64,000 nt of DNA from Paenibacillus mangrovi (GTDB lineage Bacteria > Bacillota > Bacilli > Paenibacillales > Paenibacillaceae), in the NCBI RefSeq assembly GCF_022898935.1, contig NZ_JALIRP010000006.1, positions 186,001 through 250,000 of the forward strand, read 5' to 3'. This document shows, piece after piece, positions 52,256 through 60,940 of this stretch. Position 1 is the first letter of the stretch. Every line of letters starts with the position of its first letter. Made by a program: the position numbers and the translations under genes. The notes below the pieces were generated by a model. It was given only the letters and a program-made list of their open reading frames with translations, did not search any database and was not told where the DNA came from.

Positions 52256-52405
52256 TCACTCCTTCGGCGAATTTTTTGACTATCTCCTGTCATTTTAACT
52301 GGAGTAATCAGGAGCGGGCAACAAGTGATTTGGCAGGATTTGCTGGTATCTGAAGGAGGGAGCTGGTTTATAGGGAAAAACTATAAAGGTGATAGATTCT
52401 ATATC

Positions 52406-52434
52406 TTGGTCAACTGCCTTGAGGATATGATACA
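52406..52434 (+). promoter_or_regulatory. Possible promoter of leuB
   Basis: TTGGTC (52406-52411), 17 bases, GATACA (52429-52434). It is weak but the only candidate near leuB, and it implies that leuB is not read from the T-box promoter. No T-box precedes leuB. Confidence 0.4.
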
Positions 52435-52491
52435 ACAATAGATAGATGATTTGATCAGTGAGAGAAGTAACCATAAGGAGTGACGGAAAAC

Positions 52492-53571
52492 ATGCCAGAA
52501 GTGAAGAAAATTGCCGTGATCAGCGGAGACGGAATAGGACCTGAAGTCGTAGCGGAAGCCGAGAGAGTGCTCAAGCGTACGGAAGAGCTGTTTGGATATT
52601 CATTCGAAACGGAACATGCTCTCTTCGGCGGTATTGCCATTGACGAGAAGGGTACTCCACTTCCGGAAGAGACGCTGTCCGTTTGTAAAAATGCCGATGC
52701 TGTGCTTCTGGGCGCTGTAGGCGGCCCGAAATGGGACAGCAATCCCAAGGAGCTGCGTCCGGAAACCGGGCTCCTGGGCATTCGCAAAGCACTTGGATTA
52801 TTCTCAAATCTGCGTCCGGCCGTCGTATTTGATTGCCTGAAGGATGCTTCGACACTGAAACCGGAAGTGCTTGAAGGAACGGATTTGATGGTTGTTCGTG
52901 AATTAACCGGCGGGATTTACTTTGGAGACAAGTTCAGACGCCAAGGCGAGCATGGGGAAGAAGCGGTTGATACCTGCGTATACAACGTAGCTGAAGTAGA
53001 ACGCATTGTGCGTCAGGCTTTCGAGATTGCCCAAAAGCGCCGTAAGAAGCTTGCTTCCGTCGACAAAGCCAACGTGCTTGAAACCTCCCGCTTGTGGCGT
53101 GAAGTGGTCATTTCGGTAGCAGCGGATTACCCGGATGTGGAGCTCGAGCATGTGCTCGTGGATAATTGCGCAATGCAGCTGCTGCGCCGCCCGGCAAGCT
53201 TCGATGTCATCGTAACGGAGAACATGTTCGGAGACATTCTGAGCGATGAAGCGGCGATGTTGACCGGATCGATCGGCATGCTGGCATCGGCTTCGATGGG
53301 CGAGGGAGCATTCGGATTATATGAGCCGGTACACGGCTCGGCGCCGGATATTGCCGGACAGAATCTGGCGAATCCGATCGCAACGATCCTGTCGCTTGCC
53401 ATGATGCTTCGCTTGACATTCGGCTATGCGGATGCGGCGGATGCCATTGAGGCAGCTGTGGCCCAGGTTCTGAACGAGGGGCATCGCACCAGTGATATCG
53501 CCGTAGATAAGAGCAAAGCGGTTGGTACCCGTGAGATGGGTAATCTGATCGTAGCAGCGATCAAAAAGTAA
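52492..53571 (+). CDS. leuB: 3-isopropylmalate dehydrogenase
   Basis: A 359-residue NAD-dependent dehydrogenase. The start [27 protein letters not shown] is the family N-terminus. [16 protein letters not shown] carries the substrate Arg, and [37 protein letters not shown] has the metal-binding Asp residues and NMFGDILSD motif. [27 protein letters not shown] closes the cofactor site. ATG at 52492 with AAGGAG about 12 bases upstream. A GTG at 52480 is too close to that site. leuC and leuD are not in this window. Confidence 0.96.
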   Translation: MPEVKKIAVISGDGIGPEVVAEAERVLKRTEELFGYSFETEHALFGGIAIDEKGTPLPEETLSVCKNADAVLLGAVGGPKWDSNPKELRPETGLLGIRKALGLFSNLRPAVVFDCLKDASTLKPEVLEGTDLMVVRELTGGIYFGDKFRRQGEHGEEAVDTCVYNVAEVERIVRQAFEIAQKRRKKLASVDKANVLETSRLWREVVISVAADYPDVELEHVLVDNCAMQLLRRPASFDVIVTENMFGDILSDEAAMLTGSIGMLASASMGEGAFGLYEPVHGSAPDIAGQNLANPIATILSLAMMLRLTFGYADAADAIEAAVAQVLNEGHRTSDIAVDKSKAVGTREMGNLIVAAIKK

Positions 53572-53594
53572 TACAGGTAGCTTATCTGACAAAT

Positions 53595-53634
53595 ACAAGC
53601 GGGTATCACTTCCTACAAAGTGATGCCCGCTTGT
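53595..53634 (+). terminator. Terminator after leuB
   Basis: ACAAGCGGGTATCACTT pairs with AAGTGATGCCCGCTTGT, with a single mismatch, and is followed by TG-rich then T-rich sequence. Confidence 0.75.
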
Positions 53635-53728
53635 TGTATGTTTCGTTCATTAAGAGTACATACTTAATATCGGATTGCGTAAGAGCTGCCTATTTAATAG
53701 GAAGCTTTTGTTCACGAAATTGCTTTAA

Positions 53729-53743
53729 TTATAATTATTATAA
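53729..53743 (+). promoter_or_regulatory. PerR-box match upstream of the peroxiredoxin gene
   Basis: TTATAATTATTATAA matches the PerR-box consensus TTATAATNATTATAA at every position. It lies just upstream of the likely -35 of the peroxiredoxin gene. Peroxide-dependent release of PerR is known for this site in Bacillus. Confidence 0.8.
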
Positions 53744-53762
53744 ATAAATAACCGATATAATC

Positions 53763-53791
53763 TTGACTTTGAATTGGGCGAATGATACCAT
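53763..53791 (+). promoter_or_regulatory. Probable promoter of the peroxiredoxin gene
   Basis: TTGACT (53763-53768), 17 bases, TACCAT (53786-53791) with an upstream TG (extended -10). This gives a leader of about 130 bases. Confidence 0.45.
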
Positions 53792-53926
53792 TTTATATGT
53801 AGATTCCAACGGGATCACGTATACTCTGAAACAAGAAAAACTTATGTTTTTCTTTCATATAGAATGGACTGAAGTGTTATGCGTTTCAGCTCATTCTATA
53901 CATATCTTAAAGGAGGATTTATAAAC

Positions 53927-54472
53927 ATGGCAGAACGTTTAGTAGGTAAACAAGCTCCGGATTTTACAATGGAAACCGTATTGGGTAACGGTTCCGACTT
54001 CAGTAAAGCAAGCCTGTCCGACTACCGCGGCAAATGGCTCGTATTCTTCTTCTATCCACTCGACTTCACATTCGTGTGCCCGACTGAAATTACAGCGCTC
54101 AGCGAAGCTGCTGACCAATTCAAAGCACTCGACGCTGAAATCCTGGGCGTAAGCACGGACTCGATCCACAGCCACAAAGCTTGGATCAACACTCCAAGAG
54201 ACGCGAATGGTCTTGGACAAATCAACTTCCCGCTGGCTTCGGATATTACCAGAACTGTTGCTAAAGACTACGGCATATACATCGAAGAAGAAGGCGTGGC
54301 ACTGCGCGGCCTCTTCATCATCAACCCAGAAGGCGAGCTGAAATATCAAGTGGTTAACCACAACGATATCGGCCGCAGCGTTGAAGAAACGCTCCGCGTA
54401 TTGCAAGCTTTGCAATCCGGCGGACTGTGCGCTATGAACTGGAAACCAGGCGACAAAAACCTGCTTGTGTAG
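53927..54472 (+). CDS. ykuU: 2-Cys peroxiredoxin, YkuU-like
   Basis: A 181-residue typical 2-Cys peroxiredoxin. The peroxidatic Cys is Cys51 in FYPLDFTFVCPTE. The resolving Cys is Cys168 in GGLCAMNWKPGDKNL. The sequence AERLVGKQAPDF and EEEGVALRGLFIINPEGELKYQ is closest to YkuU of Bacillus rather than to AhpC. No AhpF or thioredoxin gene is next to it. ATG at 53927 follows AAAGGAGGA. The PerR-box upstream suggests peroxide induction; I do not recall ykuU as a PerR target in B. subtilis. Confidence 0.92.
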   Translation: MAERLVGKQAPDFTMETVLGNGSDFSKASLSDYRGKWLVFFFYPLDFTFVCPTEITALSEAADQFKALDAEILGVSTDSIHSHKAWINTPRDANGLGQINFPLASDITRTVAKDYGIYIEEEGVALRGLFIINPEGELKYQVVNHNDIGRSVEETLRVLQALQSGGLCAMNWKPGDKNLLV

Positions 54473-54486
54473 CATTTAATATGGAC

Positions 54487-54543
54487 AAGCCCCCTTTGCC
54501 AGGAGTAAGGATGCCCTCCTCACCTGCAACGGGGGCTTTTTAT
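54487..54543 (+). terminator. Terminator after peroxiredoxin gene
   Basis: AAGCCCCC pairs with GGGGGCTT (from 54531) across a loop that holds a second small GGAG/CTCC pairing, and is followed by TTTT. Confidence 0.8.
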
Positions 54544-54657
54544 AACAGAGCCTGCAGAAATTTATTCGGAACCATCAATCCGAAAAAGGAATTGCCATAG
54601 AATAAAGCGAATACATTTATGAATAATACGGTGGAATCTAGAGGAGGGTGAACCGGC

Positions 54658-55065
54658 ATGAGTTATTGCTGCGGAGCGAGTATGGTTGGAACCAAGGGAA
54701 CATTAAAACATTATCGCACTCAGGTCCACAATGTTCCCCTGCTGTTCTGTCCCGTGTGCCACCGGGTTGAAGTTCATTATAAGGTAGAGAACGAATATGA
54801 AATTTTAGCTGAATATGCGCATGGTGACGGAGCTGGGGAGATCGACTTCCAGGATTATGTCGTGGAGGATGAAGAGGCCATTTTCGAGAATGTCGTCAAT
54901 TGCGAAAAGGAGGATCCCAAGGACATCGTACAAAGCCAAATTGATATGGCGCTGGACTTGTTGACCATAGCCAAGCAAATGCAGGACGAGAAATGGGAGA
55001 GTGAATTAAAGAAAAGATTGGCTGTGATGAGCCAGCGACGGATACGCTTGCAGCATAGGGCATAA
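54658..55065 (+). CDS. Zinc-ribbon-like protein, unknown function
   Basis: A 135-residue protein with two Cys clusters, SYCCGASM near the start and LLFCPVCHRVEVHY, which may bind zinc as in YgiT-type fingers. An acidic middle part and a basic helical C-terminus (KQMQDEKWESELKKRLAVMSQRRIRLQHRA) follow. GAGGAGGGTG lies upstream of the ATG. I do not recognise a characterised family. It is a separate unit ending in a hairpin terminator. Confidence 0.7.
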   Translation: MSYCCGASMVGTKGTLKHYRTQVHNVPLLFCPVCHRVEVHYKVENEYEILAEYAHGDGAGEIDFQDYVVEDEEAIFENVVNCEKEDPKDIVQSQIDMALDLLTIAKQMQDEKWESELKKRLAVMSQRRIRLQHRA

Positions 55066-55122
55066 TCACTATACCGAATGTTATGTTTAAAGAGATGAAA
55101 TACCCAATATAGCAATGATATG

Positions 55123-55166
55123 AAAGCATCAGTACATGTGGATTCATGTATTTGGTGCTTTTGTTT
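55123..55166 (+). terminator. Intrinsic terminator
   Basis: AAAGCATCA and TACATG pair with CATGTA and TTGGTGCTTT, with one bulge and a loop of about 6 bases; T-rich sequence follows. Confidence 0.6.
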
Positions 55167-55182
55167 TAGTTGTTTTGTTTAT

Positions 55183-55197
55183 TGGTTAATTTAACCA
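55183..55197 (+). promoter_or_regulatory. Perfect inverted repeat upstream of histidine kinase gene
   Basis: TGGTTAA-T-TTAACCA is a perfect 7-1-7 palindrome about 125 bp before the kinase gene. TTCGACA (55210-55216), the complement of a TGTCGAA Spo0A-box core, is nearby. Either could be an operator; neither is proven. Confidence 0.4.
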
Positions 55198-55321
55198 TAT
55201 TTTTGTTTTTTCGACAGTTTCTCTGATTGTGTTTTGCTGCTACCTTGTCTATGATTAAACTATCATTTCTAATATCTGATGGAATGAGTCTTTCATTCTC
55301 TTGAAAAGGAGGAGTATCGTG

Positions 55322-56431
55322 ATGGGCGATATCCAAGAGACGCTTTTACAGTCCCTTGAAGCTTTTCAATCCACGCAGCTGGTAAAGAACAAGTACGAAA
55401 ATATTCTGGAGCACTTGGATAGCGGCGTTATGTTGTTTGACAGTGCAGGTGTACTAACTTTTATCAATGTCCAAATGGCAAGGCTGCTGGAAATTTCCCG
55501 TAAATCCTTAACAGGTTGTACGATCGTGCAAATTTTACACCATCCGCAGCTCAACCGGTTCAAGAGAAAGAAGATCCTCCGGATTTGCCGTGAAACGCTT
55601 ATTCATCGTAAAAAATATCACGAACTGACAGACGAGTCCGGCAGACAGTGGTTGTTAACGGTTACAGATAGCGACCAAATGGATGGAGACTATTTATTTA
55701 GCGTTAAGGACGTGTCGGATTTTAAGCAAATTGAACAAACCGCTTACCGCAATGATAAGCTTGCCATGCTCGGTAAAATTTCTGCATCCATAGCCCATGA
55801 AATTCGCAACCCGCTCACTGCCATCCGCGGCTTCATACAACTACTGCGTCCCCATCTAATTCATCTTGGAAAAGACGAATATGCCCGTATCATTCTTACG
55901 GAAATCGACAGGGCTAATGATATCATATATGAGTTTTTGAATTCCTCGAAGCCTTCCGCGCCACAGACGACCATGATTCCGGTTTCTTCCTTATTGAAGG
56001 AAGTCGTGCTTCTGACTGAAAGCGAGGCGCTGATGAAAGGCTGCCAGGTGCTTCTGCATGATAATGTAACGCCTCTGCATATCTCTGTGGATGTGAAGCA
56101 AATCAAGCAAGTGATTTTAAACATGATTAAAAATGCGCTGGATGCAATTGATCACATAACCGGAGAAAATGGCGGACTGATTGAGATAAAGACACATCGC
56201 GACAACAAGAACGTACATATTTGCATTTCGGACAACGGTAAGGGAATGGATCATAATACGCTTTCCCATCTGTTTGATCCGTTCTTTACAACCAAGGAGA
56301 GCGGGACAGGCCTGGGGCTGTCTGTCAGTTACCGGATTATTAAGAACCATATGGGTTATATCGCTGTGAACAGCACGGTGGGCAAAGGGACGGAATTCGT
56401 GATTTCCCTACCGGTTGTGGAAGCCGTATAG
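55322..56431 (+). CDS. Cytoplasmic PAS-domain sensor histidine kinase
   Basis: A 369-residue kinase with no membrane span. A PAS domain (YENILEHLDSGVMLFDSAGVLTFINVQMARLLEISRKSLTG) is followed by the dimerisation domain with H-box SIAHEIRNPLTAIRGFIQLLRP. The ATP-binding domain has N-box MIKNALDAIDH, G1 DNGKGMD, F-box DPFFTTKE and G2 GTGLGLS. The architecture is like sporulation kinases that feed Spo0F/Spo0A in Bacillales; the ARGFIQL-type H-box neighbourhood supports that. Start GTG 55319 or ATG 55322 after AAAGGAGGAG. No response regulator is adjacent (orphan kinase). Confidence 0.88.
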   Translation: MGDIQETLLQSLEAFQSTQLVKNKYENILEHLDSGVMLFDSAGVLTFINVQMARLLEISRKSLTGCTIVQILHHPQLNRFKRKKILRICRETLIHRKKYHELTDESGRQWLLTVTDSDQMDGDYLFSVKDVSDFKQIEQTAYRNDKLAMLGKISASIAHEIRNPLTAIRGFIQLLRPHLIHLGKDEYARIILTEIDRANDIIYEFLNSSKPSAPQTTMIPVSSLLKEVVLLTESEALMKGCQVLLHDNVTPLHISVDVKQIKQVILNMIKNALDAIDHITGENGGLIEIKTHRDNKNVHICISDNGKGMDHNTLSHLFDPFFTTKESGTGLGLSVSYRIIKNHMGYIAVNSTVGKGTEFVISLPVVEAV

Positions 56432-56443
56432 GATGCAGAAGGG

Positions 56444-56483
56444 AAAGCTTGTTCCTCAAGGTTATGGGGAGCAGGCTTTTTCT
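56444..56483 (+). terminator. Intrinsic terminator
   Basis: AAAGCTTGTTCC pairs with GGAGCAGGCTTT (wobbles allowed) and is followed by TTTCTTTG. Confidence 0.6.
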
Positions 56484-56581
56484 TTGCAAAAGATGCTGTT
56501 TTTGGAGTTGCTTTGGACAAACGTGGAATAATATATATGATTAAACGTCCGAAAACTTCAAGACAAAAAGGAAGATGACCC

Positions 56582-58126
56582 ATGAAAGGACAATCCGGTT
56601 CCGGATCTATACAGGTTTCAATTGATTGGGAAGAAAAACTCGACGTGGCGCAGTATGATGTTGACGCGTTTATCGTATTAGTATCACCCCAGGGCATTCA
56701 GGAGGGGAGCATGCGTCAGATCTGGACCTCGCTGCTTCTGCCGCTGATGGAAAGCCACTTGTTTCAGGCTGCGCCCTTTCAGACATATGCCGTTCCGCTA
56801 CAAGGCCGGGGAGAGTACCGGACGGTGATCTTCGTAGGAGCTGGGGAGCGTCCTCTGACATCGGAGGAACTTAGGATTGCCTCTGCACAGGCAGCCAGAA
56901 TGGCGCTAAAAATGAGAGCCACAAAGCTCGCTTGGGAGCTTAGCTCTCCACTGGTCACTTTCACAGTCGAGCAAAATGCGAGGGTTGCCGCTCAGGCATT
57001 GACGGAGGGAATGATTTTAGGTTCTTACCGTCACAAGCAGTACAAGATGAACAATTCCGCCTACAAGGGCGTGGAGCAGATAACATTTCTGCGAAAAGGC
57101 AAGGTTTTGGCTGCTGAATTATCAGACTGGAAGGAAGGCATCACACGTGGACGGGCGTTTGCCGAATCCACTTGTATAGCCAGAGATTTAACCAATTTGC
57201 CTGGAAATTTTCTGGTGCCGGATGATTTGGCCAGAGCCGCGGTAAAGGTGGCTGATAAACATGGACTCGCGTCAACGGTTCTGGATGAAAAGCAGCTCGC
57301 GGCGCTGGGAATGGGCGGACTGATCGCTGTCGGACAGGGAAGTGTACATCCACCACGTATGATTATGATCAAGTACCAAGGCAAAGACGAGTGGGAAGAC
57401 GTCATCGGGCTTGTCGGCAAAGGTATCACTTTTGATACGGGAGGTATCTCACTCAAGAGACGGCTTGGCATGGAGGAGATGATCAGCGATATGGGGGGAG
57501 CTGCGGCTGTTCTTGGAGTCATGAATGCGCTGGGAACGCTCCGTCCTGCCGTGAATGTCGTGATGGTCATCCCTACGGCAGAGAATATGCCAGGAGGCAA
57601 TGCCTTTAAGCCAGGGGATATTATCAAAAGCCTCAGCGGGAGAACCATTGAGGTTCTGAACACCGACGCGGAAGGCCGAGTGGTACTTGCGGACGGAATG
57701 ACTTATGCGAGGGAGCAAGGGGCTGACAAACTCATTGATGTCGCAACGCTCACGGGAGCAGTACTGTCGGCTCTGGGAGACGTAGCCACTGGAGCTGTAA
57801 CCAATGACGACACGATGCTCGAGGAGTTCATTCTGGCCTCCAAACGCACCGGAGAGAAGGTATGGCCGCTTCCTGCATACAAGGAGTTCTGGGATATGCT
57901 GAAAAGCGATGTGGCTGATCTCAGCAACAGTACGGGCTCTAGGGGTGCTGCGATTACAGCCGGTTTGTTTATCGGAACCTTTGCGGAAGGGCTGCCCTGG
58001 ATTCATCTTGACATTGCAGGGACGGCTTTTTTGAACAAAGAGCGGGGCGTCAATCCGAAAGGGGCAACAGGGGTGATGGTCCGTACCCTGACCGAATGGA
58101 TTCTTGCGCAGGAAGCACCGGGATAA
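56582..58126 (+). CDS. pepA: Leucyl aminopeptidase (M17, PepA)
   Basis: A 514-residue cytosolic metallo-aminopeptidase. The M17 catalytic domain shows VIGLVGKGITFDTGGISLK (metal-binding Lys and Asp), DMGGAAAVLGVMNAL, and the signature NTDAEGRVVLADGM near residue 360. The catalytic Arg lies in this signature. The N-terminal domain of about 170 residues is the variable one. It starts with ATG at 56582 after GGAAGATG. Removes N-terminal Leu and other residues from peptides. A terminator follows. Confidence 0.93.
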   Translation: MKGQSGSGSIQVSIDWEEKLDVAQYDVDAFIVLVSPQGIQEGSMRQIWTSLLLPLMESHLFQAAPFQTYAVPLQGRGEYRTVIFVGAGERPLTSEELRIASAQAARMALKMRATKLAWELSSPLVTFTVEQNARVAAQALTEGMILGSYRHKQYKMNNSAYKGVEQITFLRKGKVLAAELSDWKEGITRGRAFAESTCIARDLTNLPGNFLVPDDLARAAVKVADKHGLASTVLDEKQLAALGMGGLIAVGQGSVHPPRMIMIKYQGKDEWEDVIGLVGKGITFDTGGISLKRRLGMEEMISDMGGAAAVLGVMNALGTLRPAVNVVMVIPTAENMPGGNAFKPGDIIKSLSGRTIEVLNTDAEGRVVLADGMTYAREQGADKLIDVATLTGAVLSALGDVATGAVTNDDTMLEEFILASKRTGEKVWPLPAYKEFWDMLKSDVADLSNSTGSRGAAITAGLFIGTFAEGLPWIHLDIAGTAFLNKERGVNPKGATGVMVRTLTEWILAQEAPG

Positions 58127-58133
58127 CAGCAAA

Positions 58134-58176
58134 AAAGCAGATCCCTGGTTTCGTATGAACCCTGGGAACTGCTTTT
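58134..58176 (+). terminator. Terminator after pepA
   Basis: AAGCAG, TCCC and GGTT pair with AACC, GGGA and CTGCTT, with two small bulges, and are followed by TT. Confidence 0.7.
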
Positions 58177-58179
58177 GGT

Positions 58180-58252
58180 ATGTCTGTCTTCTGTGAAACT
58201 ACATCTAAATGCGGTCTGTCTTCTGTGAAAGTACGTCGATAGACGTTTTTTA
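58180..58252 (+). repeat. Dispersed intergenic repeat, family A, copy 5 (rearranged)
   Basis: The core TGCGGTCTGTCTTCTGTGAAAG and the ACGTC-GATA-GACGT hairpin with its T run are present. The left end is not AAGAAAAAC but a second copy of GTCTGTCTTCTGTGAAA, as if two tandem copies had recombined. The 5' hairpin is missing. The final TTA (58250-58252) is the stop codon of the minus-strand gene. Confidence 0.8.
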
Positions 58253-58444
58253 TGGCTGAACCTTGGAACTGCCACTTGTAGTCTTGACGCGGTGTATGGC
58301 TGTTTCCGCTGTGGAGCAGGCGGACTGACAGGATTTATTTAGGGAGCAGGAGGCACAGGCACCTTTTTTGCTCTTTTTCACATAACGGAAAAGCGTCCAT
58401 GCAGCATAGGCAAAAATAACGCCGATAATCAGAAAATCTATCAA
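58250..58444 (-). CDS. FeoB-associated Cys-rich membrane protein
   Basis: A 64-residue protein with one span (IDFLIIGVIFAYAAWTLFRYV) and a short Cys-rich tail (KGACASCSLNKSCQSACS), the pattern of the small proteins that follow feoB in many Firmicutes. TTG start at 58444 with GAGGTG seven bases before it; a longer frame from 58483 has no family match. It follows feoB by about 40 bp on the minus strand and is probably part of the feo operon. The role in iron transport is inferred. Its stop codon lies in repeat copy 5. Confidence 0.82.
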   Translation of the reverse strand: MIDFLIIGVIFAYAAWTLFRYVKKSKKGACASCSLNKSCQSACSTAETAIHRVKTTSGSSKVQP

Positions 58445-58483
58445 GGAAATGCACCTCGTTTCGTATAGTAGGGTGGCTTTCAC

Positions 58484-60493
58484 TTATGAGAAGCCCAGCA
58501 AGCGTCCACCCTGATAGATAATCAGGGAAATGAGATAAGCGAGAATCAAGGCGTAACCGATGGAAAATACCGTCCACCGCCAGGAGGAGGTTTCCTTGCG
58601 GATTACACCCACCGTAGCCAGGCAAGGCGTATACAGCAGGACAAATGCCATAAAGCTGTATGCCTGCAGCGGTGTGAAGCTGAGCGCAATCTGTCCTTGC
58701 AGGCCCTCCATGTTAGGAACGTGATAGATGATGTTCATGGTCGATACAACGATTTCCTTGGCCAGAAATCCGGTCAGCAGTGATGCGCCCGCCTGCCAGG
58801 TTCCAAAGCCCAGCGGTGCCAGCAGAGTAGCCAACAAACCGCCAATTTTGGCTAAAAAGCTATCGTCCATCTCAACGCCGAATCCCCCCGGTCCGGTGTA
58901 AGAAAGAAACCAGATCAACACCGAGCCGCCCAGAATGAGCGTACCGGCTTTTCGCAGGAAGCCTTTACCCTTCTCCCAGGTTCCCCGCATCAGGCTGCGT
59001 CCCTGCGGCAGACGATAAGGAGGGAGCTCCACGATAAACACATTGGCTTCATTCTTCAGCAGGTAGGACGAGAATAACTTGCAGAGCAGCAGCGCCATCG
59101 CAATGCCCAGCACATACATGGACAGGACGACAAGCGCCTGATGGCTCTGGAAGAAAACGCCCGCGAACAGCGCATATACAGGCAGTCTTGCCGAGCAGGA
59201 CATGAGCGGAATAAGCAGCGTTGTCAGCAGCCGGTCTTTTGGCTGTTCGATGCTGCGTGCTGACATGACGGCAGGAACATTACAGCCGAATCCGATAATA
59301 AAAGGAATGAACGCTTTTCCGTTCAAGCCCACGGCTTCCATGAGACTGTCCATCAAGAGGCTGACACGGGCCATATACCCCGAATCCTCAACAAAGGAAA
59401 TAATGAAAAATAGTACAAAGATTTGCGGAATAAAAACGAGTACTCCGCCGACACCAGCCACGATACCGTCGACAATCAAAGCATGGGTGAAGGATGAAGC
59501 TCCCACCGCATCCAGCGCATTATTGATTCCATCGCTAACCGGTCCTGATATAAAGCCGTCCAGCAAATCCGAAAGAGGATTGCCGATCCAGTCGAAAGTC
59601 ACTTTAAAGAGCAAGAACATAAATACGAGAAAAATCGGTATGCCAAGATATCGATGGGTCAAAATCGCATCAAGCCGTTCCGTCAGATTGTGAGGCTTTT
59701 GAGTGGAACGGTCGAGGACTGTATGACACAGCTTTTCAATAAATCCGGCACGGACGGAACGTATCCATTCCGGCAGGGAGGATATGTATCCTGCCTGCAG
59801 TAGCTTAGCTTCACATCTGTTGCTAATTGCATCCACTTCAGCCATATCTATTTGAGAGGACAAGGCCTGAAGGATGACCGGATTTTGCGCAAGCAGTTGA
59901 AGCGCTACCCAGCGGTGATTCGGCAAGTTTGGAATGGATGTGAGCATTTTTTCGATGTCGGTAATGGCCTCTTCTGCCGCCCCGTAGTCCAGTGTCAGCA
60001 CCGGCGAGTCTACGGCCCCAAAATCCTTCAAAGTGCTGAGTATCTCCGAGCTGCCCTTGCCTGTACGAGCGATGAGCGGGATGACGGGAACGCCGAGCTG
60101 CTCCTGCAGCTTCTGGATATCGACATGTATGCCTCGTGATTTAGCGACGTCCATCATGTTCAGCCCGAGTATGATCGGCCGCCCATATTCCAGCAGCTGA
60201 ATGCTTAGGGCCAAATTTCGTTCGAGCTGGGAGGCATCGACGATGTTAATCAGAGCTGAAGGAGTTTCCTCTATTAAATACTGCGTAGCGACACGCTCGT
60301 CTTTGGAGAGTGGATGCAGGGAATAAATACCCGGCAGATCGACCAGCTGGCCGCCGCCCTCCTTTAAGTCTCCGATCTTTTTTTCCACCGTGACTCCGGC
60401 CCAATTGCCGACATATTCATAGGAAGTAGTCAATGTATTAAAAAGTGATGTTTTGCCGGTATTGGGATTGCCCACCAGAGCGAAGGAACTCAA
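58484..60493 (-). CDS. feoB: Ferrous iron transporter FeoB
   Basis: A 669-residue Fe(II) transporter. The N-terminal G domain shows G1 GNPNTGKTS, G3 DLPG (in LVDLPGIYSL) and G4 NMMD (in LGLNMMDVAKS). A helical spacer follows, then about ten membrane spans with GFGCNVPAVMSARSIE and the second Cys gate region LLIPLMSCSARLPVYALFA. Starts with ATG that overlaps the feoA stop by four bases (60490-60493), so the two are coupled. Under the Fur-like site before feoA. Confidence 0.95.
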   Translation of the reverse strand: MSSFALVGNPNTGKTSLFNTLTTSYEYVGNWAGVTVEKKIGDLKEGGGQLVDLPGIYSLHPLSKDERVATQYLIEETPSALINIVDASQLERNLALSIQLLEYGRPIILGLNMMDVAKSRGIHVDIQKLQEQLGVPVIPLIARTGKGSSEILSTLKDFGAVDSPVLTLDYGAAEEAITDIEKMLTSIPNLPNHRWVALQLLAQNPVILQALSSQIDMAEVDAISNRCEAKLLQAGYISSLPEWIRSVRAGFIEKLCHTVLDRSTQKPHNLTERLDAILTHRYLGIPIFLVFMFLLFKVTFDWIGNPLSDLLDGFISGPVSDGINNALDAVGASSFTHALIVDGIVAGVGGVLVFIPQIFVLFFIISFVEDSGYMARVSLLMDSLMEAVGLNGKAFIPFIIGFGCNVPAVMSARSIEQPKDRLLTTLLIPLMSCSARLPVYALFAGVFFQSHQALVVLSMYVLGIAMALLLCKLFSSYLLKNEANVFIVELPPYRLPQGRSLMRGTWEKGKGFLRKAGTLILGGSVLIWFLSYTGPGGFGVEMDDSFLAKIGGLLATLLAPLGFGTWQAGASLLTGFLAKEIVVSTMNIIYHVPNMEGLQGQIALSFTPLQAYSFMAFVLLYTPCLATVGVIRKETSSWRWTVFSIGYALILAYLISLIIYQGGRLLGFS

Positions 60494-60729
60494 CAGACGG
60501 ACACCTCAATTCCTCTGGCCTCTTTCACACGGATTCCGAGCAACTGGCCATTACATTCTAAGGTGACAGGCCCGCCAAATGGACCACGCTGCTTCATTGA
60601 AACAACAGAGCCCTCATGTACGCCCAAATCATACAAGCGGCGGCGAAGTATTGGATTCATATCATGGATTGCGTATATAGATCCCGTTGCACCGGGCTGT
60701 AAGCTCAATAACGGAGTTGATTGGTTCAT
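60490..60729 (-). CDS. feoA: Ferrous iron transport protein FeoA
   Basis: A 79-residue SH3-like protein that assists FeoB. LLSLQPGATGSIYAIHDMNPILRRRLYDLGVHEGSVVSMKQRGPFGGPVTLECNGQLLGIRVKEA is the FeoA domain. ATG at 60729 follows GGAGGA; a longer frame to 60810 crosses the promoter. First gene of feoA-feoB and the Cys-rich protein. Confidence 0.93.
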   Translation of the reverse strand: MNQSTPLLSLQPGATGSIYAIHDMNPILRRRLYDLGVHEGSVVSMKQRGPFGGPVTLECNGQLLGIRVKEARGIEVSVC

Positions 60730-60752
60730 AATCGTATTCCTCCAAAAGAGAG

Positions 60753-60767
60753 TGATAATCAATCTCA
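60753..60767 (-). promoter_or_regulatory. Fur-box-like operator of feoAB
   Basis: TGATAAT-C-AATCTCA matches the 7-1-7 Fur consensus TGATAATNATTATCA at 12 of 14 positions. It lies just after the -10, between promoter and start codon. Confidence 0.75.
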
Positions 60768-60781
60768 ATGCGTTTATATGT

Positions 60782-60810
60782 AATATAGCACGTGGGCTCG
60801 GAAGCTTCAA
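60782..60810 (-). promoter_or_regulatory. Promoter of feoAB
   Basis: On the minus strand TTGAAG (60810-60805), a 17-base spacer and TATATT (60787-60782). Confidence 0.7.
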
Positions 60811-60940
60811 TACATATCATTCTTCGAATGTGTTTATATTTTGAATTTGTTCACAAAAGGATGAATAAATGCATCTTTACTTTAGCACTGTGAATCAAGT
60901 ATGATGTAATAATAAATTTTAATACGGAAGGAGAATTTTT

